From NCBI RefSeq assembly GCF_051020955.1, contig NW_027476282.1, positions 248,001 to 312,000 of the forward strand: 64,000 bases of DNA. Direction: 5' to 3'. The position numbers were made by a program, and so were the translations under genes. The DNA is from Megalopta genalis. Lineage: Eukaryota > Arthropoda > Insecta > Hymenoptera > Halictidae. Within the stretch, counting starts at the first letter, position 1. Every line of letters starts with the position of its first letter. Under the pieces are notes generated by a model. It was not told the DNA's origin, did not search any database, and saw nothing but the letters and a program-made list of their open reading frames with translations. This document shows positions 1 to 11,914 of the stretch, one piece after another.

Positions 1-1620
1 ATCGCAAGTATCTGAAGCTAAATCATTTGTTTCGTATAGATTTGAAGCGGAGCCTTCTACTTCGTATCGATTTGAAGTTAAATTATATGTATCGCATGGA
101 TTTTGAAGCTTCCCCGTTTGATTCGTCTGCATTTCCTGCCATATCACTTATATCCCAAGTGTTTGTAGGTAAATCATTTGTTTCGCATGGATTTGAAGCT
201 AAACCTTCTACATCGCATTGATTTGAAGCTAAATCATGTGTTGCGCTTGGATTTGAATCTATAACTTCTACATCGCATTGATTTCAAGCTAAATCATGTG
301 TTTCGTTTGGATTTGAAGATATACCTTCTACATCGCTTTGATTTGAAGCTAAATCATGTGTTTTGCATGGAATTGATGCTAACTCGTTTGTTTCCCCTGC
401 ATTTGAAGCTATTTCTGATATATAGCAAGTATCTGATGCTAAATCATTTGTTTCGCATGGATTTGAAACTGAGCCTTCTACTTCGTATCGATTTGAAGTT
501 AAATGATATGTATCGCATGGATTTTGAAGCTTCCCCGTTTGATTCGTCTGCATTTCCTGCTATATCACTTATATCCCAAGTGTTTGTAGGTAAATCATTT
601 GTTTCGCAAGGATTTGAGGCTAATCCTTCTACATCGCTTTGATTTGAAGCTAAATCATGTGTTTTGCATGGAATTGATGATATCTCGTTTGTTTCCCCTG
701 CATTTGAAGCTATTTCAGTTATATCGCAAGTATCTGATGCCAAATCATTTGTTTCGCACGGATTTGAAGCTAAACCTTCTACATCGCATTGATTTGAAGC
801 TAAATCATGTGTTGCGCTTGGATTTGAATCTATACCTTCTACATCGCATTGATTTGCAGCTAAATCATGCGTTTCGCATGGATTTGAAGCTAACTCGTTT
901 GTTTCCCCTGCATTTGAAGCTATTTCGGTTATGTCGCAAGTATCTGATGCTAAATCATTTGTCTCGCATGGATTTGAAGCTAAACCTTCTACATCGCATT
1001 GATTTGAAGCTAAATCATGTGTTGCTCTTGGATTTGAACCTATACCTTCTACATCGCATTGATTTGAAGCTAAATCATGTGTTTCGTTTGGATTTGAAGC
1101 TAAACCTTCTACATCGTATTGATTTGCAGCTAAATCATGTGTTTCGCATGGAATTGATGCTAACTCGTTTGTTTCCCCTGCATTTAAAGCTATTTCTGTT
1201 ATATCGCAAGTATCTGATGCTAAATCATTTGTTTCGAAATGGATTTGAAGCTAAGCCTTCTACTTCGTATCGATTTGAAGTTAAATGATATGTATCGCAT
1301 GGATTTTGAAGCTTCCCCGTTTGATTCGTCTGCATTTCCTGCTATATCACTTATATCCCAAGTGTTTGTAGGTAAATCATTTGTTTCGCATGGATTTGAG
1401 GCTAAACCTTCTACATCGCATTGATTTGAAGCTAAATCATGTGTTGCGCTTGGATTTGAATCTATACCTTCTACATCGCATTGATTTGAAGCTAAATCAT
1501 GTGTTTCGTTTGGATTTGTAGATATACCATGTACATCGCTTTGATTTGAAGCTAAATCATGTGTTTTGCATGGAATTGATGCTAACTCGTTTGTTTCCCC
1601 TGCATTTGAAGCTATTTCGG
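1..1620. repeat. Left block: irregular array with extra B-C pairs and 31-bp units
   Basis: The pentamer order is disturbed here by additional B-C pairs; for example 960-1200 reads A-B-C-B-C-B-C-D-E instead of A-B-C-D-E. Many C units carry the variants gtgttgcgcttgg or gtgttttgcatgg. A 31-bp unit with ggattttgaagcttccccg occurs three times, near 98, 520 and 1,302, inside otherwise matching segments spaced 421 and 782 bp apart. Each of these spacings is a multiple of 30 plus the number of extra bases. These units shift the reading frame relative to their flanks. The window begins inside the array, so its true left edge is not visible. Confidence 0.85.
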
Positions 1621-3240
1621 TTATATCGCAAGTATCTGATGCTAAATCATTTGTCTCGCATGGATTTGAAGCTAAACCTTCTACATCGCATTGATTTGAA
1701 GCTAAATCATGTGTTGCGCTTGGATTTGAATCTATACCTTCTACATCGCATTGATTTGAAGCTAAATCATGTGTTTCGTTTGGATTTGAAGATATACCTT
1801 GTACATCGCTTTGATTTGAAGCTAAATCATGTGTTTTGCATGGAATTGATGATATCTCGTTTGTTTCCCCTGCATTTGAAGCTATTTCAGTTATATCGCA
1901 AGTATCTGATGCTAAATCATTTGTTTCGCATGGATTTGAAGCTAAACCTTCTACATCGCATCGATTTGCAGCTAAATAATGTGCTTCGCATGGATCTGAA
2001 GCTAACTCGTTTGTTTCGTCTGCATTTGAAGCTATTTCGGTTATATCGCAAGTATCTGATGCTAAATCATTTGTCTCGCATGTATTCGAAGCTAAACCTT
2101 CTACATCGCATTGATTTGAAGCTAAATCATGTGTTTCGTTTGGATTTGAAGATATACATTCTACATCGCTTTGATTTGAAGCTAAATCATGTGATTCGCT
2201 TGGATTGGAAGCTAACTCGTTTGTTTCGTCTGCATTTGAAGCTGTATCACTTATATCGCAAGTATCTGAATCTAAATCATTTGTGTCTCATGGATTTTAA
2301 GCAAAACCTTCTACATCGCATTGATTTTAAGCTAAATCATGTGATTCGTTTGGATTTGCAGCTAACTCGTTTGTTTCTCCTCCATTTAAATCTATATCAC
2401 TTATATCGCATGTATCTGTTGCTAAATCAAATGTATCGCATGGATTTGAAGCTAATCCTTCTACTTCAAATTGATTTGAAGCTAAATCGTGTGTTTCGCA
2501 TGGATTTGAAGCTAACTCGTCTGTTTCGTCTGCATTTGAAGCTATATCACTTATATCACAGGCGTTTGAAAGCAAATTATTTGTTTCGCCTGGATTTGAA
2601 GCTAAACCTTCTACATCGCATTGATTTGAATCTAAATCATGTGTTTTGCATGGATTTGATGCTAACTCGTTTGTTTCCCCTCCATTTGAAGCTATATCAC
2701 TTATATCGCTAGTATCTGAAGCTAAATCACTAGTTTCGCATGGATTTGAAGCCAAACCTTCTCCATCGCATTGATTTGCTGCTAAATCATGTGTATCGCA
2801 TGGGTTTGAAGCTAATTCATGTGTTTCGCATGGATTTGAAGCTAAACCTTATACTTCGCATTGATTTGTTGCTAAATCATGTGTTTCGCATGGATTTGAA
2901 GCTAACTCGTTTGTTTCGCCTGCATTTGAAACTGTATCACATATATCGCAAGTATCTTAAGCTAAATCATTTGTGTCGCATGGATTTGAAGCTGAACTTT
3001 CTACATCGCATTGATTTGAAGCTAAATCATGTGTTTTGCATGGAATTGATGATATCTCGTTTGTTTCCCCTGCATTTGAAGCTATTTCAGTTATATCGCA
3101 AGTATCTGATGCTAAATCATTTGTTTCGCATGGATTTGAAGCTAAACTTTCTACATCGCATCGATTTGCAGCTAAATAATGTGCTTCGCATGGATCTGAA
3201 GCTAACTCATTTGTTTCGTCTGCATTTGAAGCTATTTCGG
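1621..3240. repeat. 1,620-bp tandem duplication, copy 1
   Basis: This segment of 54 monomers is followed directly by a second copy at 3,241-4,860. Reading the two copies line by line I found only two differences, at 2,730 versus 4,350 (c/t) and at 3,148 versus 4,768 (t/c). Similarity stops near 1,620 and 4,860, so the limits are good to about one or two monomers. The block includes variants used as markers, such as the pair tttctcctccatttaaatc near 2,375 and the c/tag stop-creating units near 2,710-2,733. The near identity suggests a recent unequal crossover. Confidence 0.93.
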
Positions 3241-5961
3241 TTATATCGCAAGTATCTGATGCTAAATCATTTGTCTCGCATGGATTTGAAGCTAAACCTT
3301 CTACATCGCATTGATTTGAAGCTAAATCATGTGTTGCGCTTGGATTTGAATCTATACCTTCTACATCGCATTGATTTGAAGCTAAATCATGTGTTTCGTT
3401 TGGATTTGAAGATATACCTTGTACATCGCTTTGATTTGAAGCTAAATCATGTGTTTTGCATGGAATTGATGATATCTCGTTTGTTTCCCCTGCATTTGAA
3501 GCTATTTCAGTTATATCGCAAGTATCTGATGCTAAATCATTTGTTTCGCATGGATTTGAAGCTAAACCTTCTACATCGCATCGATTTGCAGCTAAATAAT
3601 GTGCTTCGCATGGATCTGAAGCTAACTCGTTTGTTTCGTCTGCATTTGAAGCTATTTCGGTTATATCGCAAGTATCTGATGCTAAATCATTTGTCTCGCA
3701 TGTATTCGAAGCTAAACCTTCTACATCGCATTGATTTGAAGCTAAATCATGTGTTTCGTTTGGATTTGAAGATATACATTCTACATCGCTTTGATTTGAA
3801 GCTAAATCATGTGATTCGCTTGGATTGGAAGCTAACTCGTTTGTTTCGTCTGCATTTGAAGCTGTATCACTTATATCGCAAGTATCTGAATCTAAATCAT
3901 TTGTGTCTCATGGATTTTAAGCAAAACCTTCTACATCGCATTGATTTTAAGCTAAATCATGTGATTCGTTTGGATTTGCAGCTAACTCGTTTGTTTCTCC
4001 TCCATTTAAATCTATATCACTTATATCGCATGTATCTGTTGCTAAATCAAATGTATCGCATGGATTTGAAGCTAATCCTTCTACTTCAAATTGATTTGAA
4101 GCTAAATCGTGTGTTTCGCATGGATTTGAAGCTAACTCGTCTGTTTCGTCTGCATTTGAAGCTATATCACTTATATCACAGGCGTTTGAAAGCAAATTAT
4201 TTGTTTCGCCTGGATTTGAAGCTAAACCTTCTACATCGCATTGATTTGAATCTAAATCATGTGTTTTGCATGGATTTGATGCTAACTCGTTTGTTTCCCC
4301 TCCATTTGAAGCTATATCACTTATATCGCTAGTATCTGAAGCTAAATCATTAGTTTCGCATGGATTTGAAGCCAAACCTTCTCCATCGCATTGATTTGCT
4401 GCTAAATCATGTGTATCGCATGGGTTTGAAGCTAATTCATGTGTTTCGCATGGATTTGAAGCTAAACCTTATACTTCGCATTGATTTGTTGCTAAATCAT
4501 GTGTTTCGCATGGATTTGAAGCTAACTCGTTTGTTTCGCCTGCATTTGAAACTGTATCACATATATCGCAAGTATCTTAAGCTAAATCATTTGTGTCGCA
4601 TGGATTTGAAGCTGAACTTTCTACATCGCATTGATTTGAAGCTAAATCATGTGTTTTGCATGGAATTGATGATATCTCGTTTGTTTCCCCTGCATTTGAA
4701 GCTATTTCAGTTATATCGCAAGTATCTGATGCTAAATCATTTGTTTCGCATGGATTTGAAGCTAAACCTTCTACATCGCATCGATTTGCAGCTAAATAAT
4801 GTGCTTCGCATGGATCTGAAGCTAACTCATTTGTTTCGTCTGCATTTGAAGCTATTTCGGTTATATCGCAAGTATCTGATGCTAAATCATTTGTCTCGCA
4901 TGGATTCGAAGCTAAACCTTCTACATCGCATTGATTTGAAGCTAAATCATGTGTTTCGTTTGGATTTGAAGATATACCTTCTACATCGCTTTGATTTGAA
5001 GCTAAATCATGTGTTTCGCTTGGATTTGAAGCTAAACCTTCCATATCGCATTGATTTGCAGTTACAACATGTGTTTCGCTTGGGTTTGAAGCTAAACCTT
5101 CTACATCGCATTGATTTGAAGTTAAATCATGTGATTCGCATGATTTTGAAGCTGAACCTTCTACATCGCATTGATTTGATGCTAAATCATGTTTTTTGCA
5201 TGGATTTGATGCAAACTCGTTTGTTTCCCCTGCATTTGAAGCTATATCAGTTATATCGCAAGTATCTGATGATAAATCATTTGTTTCGCATGGATTTGAA
5301 GCTAAATCTTCTACATCGCATTGATTTGAAGCTAAATCGTGTGTTTTGCATGTATTTTATGCTAACTCGTTTGTTTTCCCTGCATTTGAAGCGATATCAG
5401 TTACATCGGATGTATCTGATGCTAAATCATTTGTTTCGCATGAATTTGAAGCTTAACCTTCAACATCGCATTGATTTGCAACTAAATCATATGTTTCGCT
5501 TGGGTTTGAAGCTAAACCTTCTACATCGCATTGTCTTGAAGCTAAATCATGTGTTTTGCAAGGATTTGATGCAAACTCGTTTGTTTCCACTGCATTTGAA
5601 GCTATATCAGTTATATCGCAAGTATCTGATGCTAAATCGTTTGTTTCGCATGGATTTGAAGCTAAACCTTCTACATTGCATTGATTTGAAGCTAAATCGT
5701 GTGTTTCGCTTGAACTTGAAGCTAAACCTTCTACATCGCATTTATTTGAAGCTACATTATGTCTTTCGCTTGGATTTGAAGCTTACTCGTTTGTTCCGTC
5801 TGCATTTTATGCTATATCTCTTATGTCGCAAGTATTTGAAGAAAAATCATGTGTTTTGCATGGATTTGAAGCTAACTCGTATGTTTCGACTGCATTTGAA
5901 TCTATATCTCTTATATCGCAAGTATCTGATGCTAAATCATTTGTTTCGCATGGATTTGTAG
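2740..5961 (+). other. Longest + strand open frames (530 and 533 codons), probably not a gene
   Basis: Two open frames, 2,740-4,332 and 4,360-5,961, lie in the same register and are separated only by stop codons at 4,333 and 4,351 (cgctag and cattag). They translate a 50-residue repeat made of ten-residue pieces such as MDLKLNLLHR and MDLKLTRLFR, rich in Leu, Lys, Arg and His. There is no recognisable domain, signal peptide or ribosome-binding context, and the frame opens and closes with the repeat itself. The 1,620-bp duplication copies its stops. A 30-bp unit keeps frames automatically, so openness is weak evidence. I regard this as a by-product of the satellite. A rapidly expanding repeat protein is the alternative. 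Confidence 0.15.
3241..4860. repeat. 1,620-bp tandem duplication, copy 2
   Basis: This is the second copy of the preceding 1,620-bp segment. It is directly adjacent, in the same orientation, with exactly 54 monomers and no net length change. Because the period is a multiple of three, open reading frames in copy 1 (for example the + frame ending at 2,712) recur here at +1,620 with the same stop codons. After 4,860 the sequence continues as a different arrangement of units (B and C units at 4,921 match 3,361 rather than 3,301), which marks the end of the duplication. Confidence 0.93.
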
Positions 5962-7469
5962 CTAAACCTTCAACATCGCATTGATTTGAAGCTAAAACAT
6001 GTGTATCGCACGGATTTTGAAGCTAAACCTTCTACAGCTCATTGATTTGAAGCTAAATCATGTGTTTCGCCTGAATTTGAAGCTAAACCTTCTACATCGC
6101 ATTTATTTGAAGCTAAATTATGTCTTTCGCTTGGATTTGAAGCTTACTCGTTTGTTCCGTCTGCATTTCATGCTATATCTCTTATGTCGCAAGTATTTGA
6201 AGAAAAATCATGTGTTTTGCATGGATTTGATGCTAACTCGTTTGTTCCCCCTGCATTTGAAGCTATTTCAGTTATATCGCAAGTATCTGATGCTAAATCA
6301 TTTGTTTCGCTTGGATTTGAAGCTAAAGGTTCTACATCGCTTTTATTTGAAGCTAAATCATGTGTTTTGCATGGATTTGATGCTAACTCGTCTATTTCTC
6401 CTATATTTGAAGCTATATCACTTCTATCGCAAGTATCTGTACCTAAATCATTTGTTTCGCATGGATTTGAAGCTCAGCCTTCTACTTCGCATGGATTTAA
6501 ACCGAAATGATGTGTATCGCATGGATTTTGATTCTAACTCGTTTGATTCGTCTGCATTTGAAGCTATATCACTTATATCCCAAGTGTTCGATGCTAAATC
6601 ATTTGTTTCGCATGGATTTGTAGCTAAACCTTCTACATCGCATTGACTTGAAGTTAAATCATGTGTTTCGCTTGGATTTGAAGCTAAACCTTCTACATCG
6701 CATTGACTTGAAGCTAAATCATGTGTATTGCATGGATTTGATGCAAACTCGTTTGTTTCCCCTGCATTTGAAGCTATATCAGTTATATCGCAAGTATCTG
6801 ATGATAAATCATTTGTTTCGCCTGGATTTGTAGCTAAAACTTCTACGTCGCATTGATTTGAAGCTAAATCGTGTGTTTTGCATGGATTTTATGCTAACTC
6901 GTTTGTTTTCCCTGCATTTGAAGCTATATCAGTTATATCGGAAGTATCTGATGCTAAATCATTTGTTTCGCATGAATTTGAAGCTTAACCTTCAACATCG
7001 CATTGATTTGCAACTAAATCATATGTTTCGCTTGGGTTTGAAGCTAAACCTTCTACATCGCATTGATTTGAAGTTAAATCATGTGTTTCGCATGATTTTG
7101 AAGCTGAACCTTCTACATCGAATTGATTTGATGCTAAATCATGTTTTTTGCATGGATTTGATGCAAACTCGTTTGTTTCCCCTGCATTTGAAGCTATATC
7201 AGTTATATCGCAAGTATCTGATGCTAAATCATGTGTTTCGCTTGGTTTTGAAGCTAAACCTTTTACACCGCATTGATTTGCAGCTAAATCATGTGTTTCG
7301 CATGGATTTGAAGCTAACTCGTTCGTTTCGTCTGCATTTAAAGCTATTTCACTTATATCACAAGTATCTGATGCTAAATCATTGTTTTCGCATGGATTTG
7401 AAGCTAAACCTTCTACATCGCTTTGATTTACTGCTAAATCATGTGTTTCGCATGGATTTGATGCTAACT
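4861..7469. repeat. Diverged pentamer block with local duplications
   Basis: Pentamers continue, with more single-base variation than in the neighbouring 1,620-bp pair. D units carry tttcccctgcatttg and E units cagttatatcgcaagt, the left-hand subfamily. Local duplications are visible: the stretch with catttatttgaagctac and gtctttcgcttgg near 5,740-5,860 recurs 361 bp later near 6,100-6,221. The segment around 5,101-5,440 has a related copy around 6,820-7,190. A 31-bp unit at about 6,010-6,030 changes the frame. No gene or unique sequence was seen. Confidence 0.82.
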
Positions 7470-7650
7470 CGTTTGTTTCGCATGCAGTTGATGCTAAATC
7501 ATGTATATCAGAAGTATCTGAAGCTAAAGCATTTGTTTCGCATGATTTTGAATCTAAACCATGTGTTTCGCATGAATTTGAACCTAAATCTTGTCTTTCC
7601 TATGTATTTGAACCTTAATCATGTGTTTTGCATGGATTTGAAGCAAACTA
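7470..7650. repeat. Disordered, highly diverged monomers
   Basis: About six consecutive monomers here do not follow the A-B-C-D-E order. They look like A/C-type units that have each changed several bases, for example with tttcgcatgcagttgatg, atgtatatcagaagtatc, and gtctttcctatgtatttg. The 30-bp spacing is kept. This is the most diverged stretch I noticed and may be a relic of an older monomeric arrangement that escaped homogenisation. It contains no recognisable inserted element. Confidence 0.7.
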
Positions 7651-8640
7651 GATTGTTTCGTCTGCATTTGAAGCTATATCACTTGTATCGCAAGTATCTG
7701 AAGATAAATCATTTGTTCCGCATGGATTTGAAGCTAAGCCTTCTACTTCGCATTGATTTGGAGCTAAATCATGTGTATCGCATGGATTTGAAGCTAACTC
7801 GTTTGTTTCGTCTGCATTTGAAGCTATGTCACTTATATCACAAGTATCTGAAGCTAAATCATTGGCTTCGCATGGATTTGAAGCTAAACCTTCTACATCG
7901 CATTGATTTGCTGCTAAATCGTATGTTTCGCTTTGATATGAAGCTAACTCGTTTGTTTCCCGGCATTTGAACCTATATCACTTGTATCGCAAGTAGCTAA
8001 TGCTAAATCATATGTGTCGCTTGGATTTGAAGCTAAACCTTCAACATAGCATTGAATTGAAGCTTAATCATGTGTTTTGCATGAATTTGATGCTAACTCG
8101 TTTGTTTCTCCTGCATTTGATGCTATATCACTTATACCGCATGTATCTGATGCTAAATCAACTGTATCGGATGGATTTGAAGCTAAACCTTCTACATCGC
8201 ATTGATTTGCATCTAAATCATGTGTTTCGCATGGATTTGAAGCTAACTCGTTTGATTCGTCTGCATTTGAAGCTATATCACTTATATCCCAAGTGTTTGA
8301 TGCTAAATCGTTTGTTTCGCATGGATTTGACGCCAAACCTTCTACATCGCATTGATTTGATGCTAAATCATGTGTTTTGCATGGATTTGATGCTAACTCG
8401 TTTGTTTCCCCTGCATTTGAAGCTATATCAGTTATATCGCAAGTATCTGATGCTAAATCATTTGTTTCGCATGGATTTGAAGCTATGCCTCCTACTTCGC
8501 ATGGATTTAAGGCTAAATCATGTGTTTCGCGTGGATTTGAAGCTAACTCGTTCGTTTCGCCTGCATTCGATGCAATATCACTTCTATCGATAGTATCTGA
8601 AGCTAAATCATTTGTTTCGCATGGATTTGTAGCTAAACCT
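7651..8640. repeat. Pentamer block with a 29-bp frame-breaking unit
   Basis: Regular pentamers resume. At about 7,951-7,980 the D unit has lost one base (tttcccggcatttgaac, 29 bp), which breaks the + frame that is open from 6,858. Some variants occur only here, such as gtatcggatggatttg near 8,161 and gctatgcctcctacttcgc near 8,483. The latter recurs 782 bp downstream at about 9,265. No other feature seen. Confidence 0.8.
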
Positions 8641-8777
8641 TCTACATCGTATTGATTCGATGCTGAATCATTTGTTTTGCATGGATTTGAAGCTAAGCCT
8701 TCTATTTCGCATGGAATTAAAGCTAAATGATGTGTATCGCATGGATTTTGAAGCTGACTCGTTTGATTCGTCTGCAT
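8064..8777 (-). other. Longest - strand open frame (237 codons), acidic repeats, probably not a gene
   Basis: Read on the minus strand, the monomers translate as ten-residue pieces: ASNPCETNDL (A), ASNQCDVEGL (B), ASNPCETHDL (C), ASNADETNEL (D) and ASDTCDISDI (E). The product would be strongly acidic, almost free of Lys and Arg, with a Leu or Ile every tenth residue and a Cys in four of five pieces. This frame looks more protein-like than the + frame. It is closed repeatedly by gcttaatcatg (a stop on this strand) and by 29- or 31-bp units, above all right of 12 kb. No start signal, signal peptide or known family is visible. It could be a relic of a coding minisatellite, but this is speculative. 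Confidence 0.12.
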
Positions 8778-9633
8778 TTGAAGCTATATCACTTATATCC
8801 CAAGTGTTTGATGCTAAATCGTTTGTTTCGCATGGATTTGACGCTAAACCTTCTACATCGTATTGATTCGATGCTGAAACATTTGTTTTGCATGGATTTG
8901 AAGCTAAGCCTTCTATTTCGCATGGATTTAAAGCTAAATGATGTGTATCGCATGGATTTTGAAGCTAACTCGTCTGATTCGTCTGCATTTGAAGCTATAT
9001 CACTTATATCCCAAGTGTTTGATGCTAAATCATTTGTTTCGCATGGATTTGACGCTAAACCTTCTACATCGCATTGATTTGAAGTTAAATCATGTGTTTC
9101 GCTTGGATTTGAAGCTAAACATTCTACATCGCATTGATTTGAAGCTAAATCATGTGTTTTGCATGGATTTGATGCTAACTCGTTTGTTTCCCCTGCATTT
9201 TAAGCTATATCAGTTATATCGCAAGTATCTGAAGCTAAATCATTTGTTTCGCATGGATTTGAAGCTATGCCTCCTACTTCGCATGGATTTAAGGCTAAAT
9301 CATGTGTTTCGCGTGGATTTGAAGCTAACTCGTTCGTTTCGCCTGCATTCGATGCTATATCACTTCTATCGATAGTATCTGAAGCTAAATCATTTGTTTC
9401 GCATGGATTTGAAGCTATACCTTCTACATCGTATTGATTCGATGCTGAATCATTTGTTTTGCATGGATGTGAAGCTAAGCCTTCTATTTCGCATGGATTT
9501 AAAGCGAAATGATGTGTATCGCATGGATTTTGAAGCTAACTCGTTTGAATCGTCTGCATTTGAAGCTATATCACTTATATCCCAAATGTTTGATGCTAAA
9601 TCATTTGTTTCGCATGGATTTGACGCTAAACCT
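8641..9633. repeat. Three 211-bp repeats (7 monomers plus 1 base)
   Basis: A seven-monomer unit beginning tctacatcgtattgattcga occurs at 8,641-8,851, directly again at 8,852-9,062, and a third time at 9,423-9,633. Each copy contains one 31-bp monomer (atggattttgaagct), which makes the period 211 rather than 210 bp. The third copy is separated from the second by about 360 bp of ordinary pentamers that include a copy of the gctatgcctcctacttcgc variant seen at 8,483. The copies differ from each other at several positions, so they are older than the 1,620-bp pair. Confidence 0.85.
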
Positions 9634-11100
9634 TCTACATCGCATTGATTTGAAGTTAAATCATGTGTTTCGCTTGGATTTGAAGCTAAACCTTCTACAT
9701 CGCATTGATTTGAAGCTAAATCATGTGTTTCGCATGGATTTGATGCTCATTCGTTTGTTTCCCCTGCATTTGAAGCTATTTCATTTATATCGCAAGTATC
9801 TGATGCTATATCATGTGTTTCGCTTGGATTTGAAGCTAAACCTTCTACATCGCATGGATTTGAAGCTAACTCGTTAGTTTCGCCTGCATTTGAAGCTAAA
9901 TCAATATGTCGCATGTATCTGACTTAAATCATTTGCTTCGCACGGATTTGAAGCTAATCCTTCTACATCGCATTGATTTGAAGCTAAATCATGTGTTTCG
10001 CATGGATTTGGAGCTAAATCATTTGCTTCGCAAGGATTTGAAGCTAAACCTTCTACATAGCATTGATTTGCAGCTAAATCTTGTGTTTCGCTTGGATATG
10101 AAGCTAACTCGTTTGTTTCCGTCTGCATTTGAAGCTATATCACTTATATCCCAAGTGTTTGAAGCTAAATCATTTGTTTCGCATGGATTTGAAGCTAAAC
10201 CTTCTACATCGCATTGATTTGAAGATAAATCATGTGATTCGCTTGGATTGGAAGCTAACTCGCTGGTTTCGTCCGCATTTGAAGCTATATCACTTATATC
10301 CCAATTCTTTGAAACTAAATCATTTGTTTCGCATGGATTTGAAGCTAAACGTTCTACATCGCATTGATTTAAAGCTAAATCATGTGTTTCGCTTGGATTG
10401 GAAGCTAACTCGTTTATTTCGTCTGCATTTGTAGCTGTATCACTTATATCGCAAGTATCTGAAGCTAAATCATTTGTGTCGCAAGGATTTGAAGCTAAAC
10501 CTTTTACATCGCATTGATTTGCAGCTAAATCATGTGTTTCGCATGGATTTGAAGCTAACTCGTTTGTTTCCCCTGCATTTGAAGCTATATCACTTATATC
10601 GCAAGTATCTGAATATAAATAATTTGTTTCACATGGATTTGAAGCTGAATCTGCTACATCGTATTGATTTGAAGCTATATCATTTGTTTCGCATGAATTT
10701 CAAACTAAGCCTTCTACTTCGCATGGATTTAAAGCTAAATGATGTGTGTCGCATGGATTTTGAAGCTAACTCGTTTGATTCGTCCGAATTTGAAGCTATA
10801 TCACTTATATCCCAAGCGTTTGATGCTAAATCATTTGTTTCGCATGGATTTGTAGCTAAACCTTCTACATCGCATTGATTTGAAGCTAAATCATTTGTTT
10901 CGCGTGGATTTGAATCTAAACCTTCTACATCGCATTGATTTGAAGCTAAATCATGTGCTTCGCATGGATTTGAAGGCAACTCGTTAGTTTCGCCTGCATT
11001 TGAAGCTATATCACTTATACCCCAAGTGTTTGATGCTAAATCATTTCTTGCCCATGGATTTGTAGCTAAACCTTCTACATCGCATTGATTTGCAGCTAAA

Positions 11101-11914
11101 TCATGTGTTTTGCATGGTTTTGATGCTAACTCGTTTTTTTCCCCTGCATTTGAAGCTATATCAGTTATATCGCCAGTATCTGATGCTAAATCATTTGTTT
11201 CGCATGGATTTGAAGCTAATCCTTCTACATCGCGTTGATTTGAAGCTAAATCATGTGTTTTGCATGGATTTGATGCTAACTCGTTTGTTTCCCCTGCATT
11301 TGAAGCTATATCAGTTAGATAGCAAGTATCTGATGCTAAATCATTTGTTTCGCATGGATTTGAAGCTAAACCTTCTACATCGCATTGATTTGAAGCTAAA
11401 TCATGTGTTTTGCATGGATTTTATGCTAACTCGTTTGTTTCCCCTGCATTTGGAGCTATATCAGTTATATCGCAAGTTTCTGATGCTAAATCATTTGTTT
11501 CGCATGGATTTGAAGCTAAACCTTCTACATCGCATTGATGTACAGCTATATCATGTGTTTCGCATGGATTTGAAGCTAACTCGTTAGTTTCGCCTGCATT
11601 TGAAGCTATATCACTTATACCCCAAGTGTTTGATGCTAAATAATTTGTTTCGAATGGATTTGAATCTATACCTTCTACATCGCATTGATTTGAAGCTAAA
11701 TCATGTGTTTCGCTTGGATTTGAAGCTATTCCTTCTACATCGCTTTGATTTGAAGCTTAATCATGTGTTTTGCATGGATTTGATGCTCATTCGTTTGTTT
11801 CCCCTGCATTTGAAGCTATATCAGTTATATCGCAAGTATCTGATGCTAAATCATTTGATTCGCATGGATTTGAAGCTACACCTTCTACATCGCATTGATT
11901 TGCAGCTAAATCAT
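11101..11914. repeat. Segment duplicated at 16,593-17,406 (offset 5,492)
   Basis: From about 11,101 to 11,914 the sequence matches 16,593-17,406 at a constant offset of 5,492 bp. Shared rare variants include cgccagtatc, cagttagatagcaagt, gcatttggagc, gatgtacagctatatcatg and cttataccccaagtg. Beyond 11,914 the two copies part: here the array continues with ordinary C and D units, whereas the distant copy jumps to sequence like that at 12,361. Confidence 0.88.

Noticed and set aside
98..112. Inserted element or HindIII-type relic at ttttgaagcttcc
   Set aside because: It is only a monomer with one extra t and a point change; flanks continue in repeat order without target-site duplication.
1546..5961. 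Giant + strand repeat-protein gene
   Set aside because: Open frames follow from the 30-bp period; stops at 2,713, 2,731, 4,333 and 4,351 are duplicated with the block, and no start context, domain or export signal is seen.
7950..8000. Breakpoint or insertion site at cccggcatttgaacc
   Set aside because: It is explained by a one-base loss in a D unit plus point changes; the pentamer order continues on both sides.
8064..8777. Acidic cysteine-repeat gene on the minus strand
   Set aside because: The frame is closed often by gcttaatcatg and by 29/31-bp units; apparent starts are internal repeat codons. Kept only as a low-confidence open frame.
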